Positions 32,494-33,156 of a stretch of DNA of 33,156 nt are shown one piece after another. Each line of letters starts with the position of its first letter. Within the stretch, counting starts at the first letter, position 1. The notes under the pieces are model-generated. The model saw nothing but the letters and a program-made list of their open reading frames with translations. It did no database searches and was not told the DNA's origin. This DNA comes from Acetobacteraceae bacterium (lineage in GTDB: Bacteria; Pseudomonadota; Alphaproteobacteria; Acetobacterales; Acetobacteraceae): assembly GCA_003151425.1 (NCBI GenBank), contig PLXO01000107.1, positions 18,819 through 51,974 on the forward strand. The letters are read 5' to 3'. Both the position numbers and the translations under genes were made by a program.

Positions 32494-32658
32494 CAGCAAT
32501 TCTCATTTTGGTCGGGCCGTACGGCCTCTCAACGTCATGGCCGGACTTGTTCCGGCCATCCCCACAGCACGGTGCCTCGATGGATGGCCGTCCCCGAAAC
32601 CAGTCCGGGGACGGCCATGACGATGTGGCAACCAGATGGCCCGAAATGAGAATTGCTG
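32494..32658. mobile_element. 165-bp MITE-like element with 15-bp terminal inverted repeats
   Basis: The ends are perfect 15-bp inverted repeats: CAGCAATTCTCATTT (32494-32508) and AAATGAGAATTGCTG (32644-32658). The 8-bp direct repeat CCCGTCCA flanks them at 32485-32492 and 32659-32666, one base from the left end and directly at the right, as expected of a target-site duplication. Nested stems lie inside: 32537-32544 with 32552-32559, and 32584-32596 with 32606-32618. It encodes nothing and would need a transposase supplied from elsewhere. Confidence 0.7.
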
Positions 32659-32880
32659 CCCGTCCACCCGCACCGTCCCACCACCGGGGCAAGCGCCCGG
32701 CGGCAGGCTCGGGATTTCATGGTGTTCGCGCTCGGTGGACCCTGCCCCTTGGCCGAGGGTCCCATCCTGGCGGAGGCTGACGACCGAAGCACCGGGGTCA
32801 GCTTCCTGGTCAACGCAGGAATGGAACTGGCGCGCGCTCCGACCATCGCTGCCGGTGCCGGGTTCATAGGGTCTTTGCAC

Positions 32881-33156
32881 GAAAATCGCGTTCCGTGCCC
32901 CGCCGGCACCCGCCAGCCGTGCCATCCGGTCCGGACCCGGACGGCCCGGCGCCGCTGGCCCGCTCCACGTTGCATGGCATCGACGCGCGAAAATCGCATT
33001 CCGTGCCCCGCCGCACCCGCCAGCCGTGCCATCCGGGTCCGGACCCGACCAACCCGGCGCTTCTGGCCCGCTCCACGTTGCATGGCATCGACGCGCGGAA
33101 ATCGAATTTCGTGCCCCGCCGGCACCCGCCAGCCGTGCCGTCCGGTCCGGACCCGG
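32881..33156. repeat. 108-bp tandem repeat, at least 2.5 copies, running off the window
   Basis: Units start at 32881, 32989 and 33097 (the last cut at the window end), each opening with G(A/G)AAATCG and carrying GTGCCCCGCC and CCGCTCCACGTTGCATGGCATC. Unit 2 has one deletion and one insertion relative to unit 1 and still measures 108 bp, a multiple of three. Minus-strand frames therefore show a 36-residue periodicity, but without protein-like composition. Function unknown. Confidence 0.85.

Larger units (their letters stand above)
32252..33156. other. gene-free, repeat-rich 905-base tail of the window
   Basis: No frame here has recognisable protein content. It holds the hairpin at 32324-32343, the MITE-like element at 32494-32658, a stretch resembling the 26516 hairpin near 32684-32710, and the 108-bp tandem repeats from 32881. 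Open frames on both strands run through the repeats and are explained by GC content. The stretches 32344-32493 and 32711-32880 show nothing I can name. Confidence 0.7.

Noticed and set aside
32881-33156. CRISPR array or repeat-protein gene
   Set aside because: The units are 108 bp without variable spacers, and the translations lack protein-like composition or a start signal.

Overview
This is high-GC DNA with dense same-strand operons, short overlaps (GTGA and ATGNNNNTGA types), many GTG/TTG starts and GC-rich palindromic intergenic repeats. The gene set suggests an alphaproteobacterium with broad catabolism: Rieske oxygenases, SDRs, a TfdA-type dioxygenase, a GMC dehydrogenase, a MoxR/VWA pair, Ada and methylmalonyl-CoA epimerase. 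Acetobacteraceae/Rhodospirillales is my guess, not something the sequence proves. No tRNA, rRNA, CRISPR array, integrase or intact transposase was seen. The only clear regulators are Ada and a response regulator with an EAL domain.

Region 1 (36-8946, minus strand) is a seven-gene catabolic operon. In transcription order it holds: an alpha-only Rieske oxygenase; a glutamine-synthetase-family ligase of the GlnT/GmaS kind; two tandem D-2-hydroxyacid dehydrogenase paralogues; a second Rieske oxygenase of the betaine/stachydrine/carnitine type; and the two subunits of an HcnBC/OoxAB/SoxAB-like FAD amine dehydrogenase. I infer a pathway for an N-methylated or otherwise substituted amine or amino acid. 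No Rieske reductase and no small 2Fe-2S partner is present. A divergent creatininase-family gene (9289-10047) shares the upstream region, which carries three 18-bp repeats inside an 11-bp inverted repeat.

Region 2 (10075-13734) is a sugar-acid/glycoside unit: a GH31 glycosidase translationally coupled to a uronate-dehydrogenase-like SDR. Upstream lies a deletion scar with the first 40 codons of an enolase-superfamily (MR/MLE) gene and a frameshifted C-terminal piece of a sugar ABC solute-binding protein.

Region 3 (13735-19144) contains ada, a divergent 536-aa His-rich protein of unknown function, a palindromic intergenic repeat, a TfdA/TauD dioxygenase with an EthD-like protein, and a convergent pair made of a cupin and an unknown protein.

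Region 4 (19233-26448, plus strand) holds a GMC dehydrogenase, a MoxR ATPase and a VWA protein; then an SDR and methylmalonyl-CoA epimerase; then a 32-bp-arm palindrome; then a two-domain sulfurtransferase overlapping a COG0523 GTPase that has a four-copy 13-residue internal repeat.

Region 5 (26617-30902, minus strand) is an alpha/beta hydrolase coupled to an 810-residue spermidine-synthase-like membrane protein that reads in frame into a Tat-signal isoaspartyl methyltransferase. One base decides whether this is a true fusion. A divergent REC-EAL phosphodiesterase (31064-32251) follows. The last 0.9 kb is gene-free and repeat-rich: a hairpin, a 165-bp MITE-like element with 15-bp terminal inverted repeats and a flanking 8-bp direct repeat, and a 108-bp tandem repeat running off the window.
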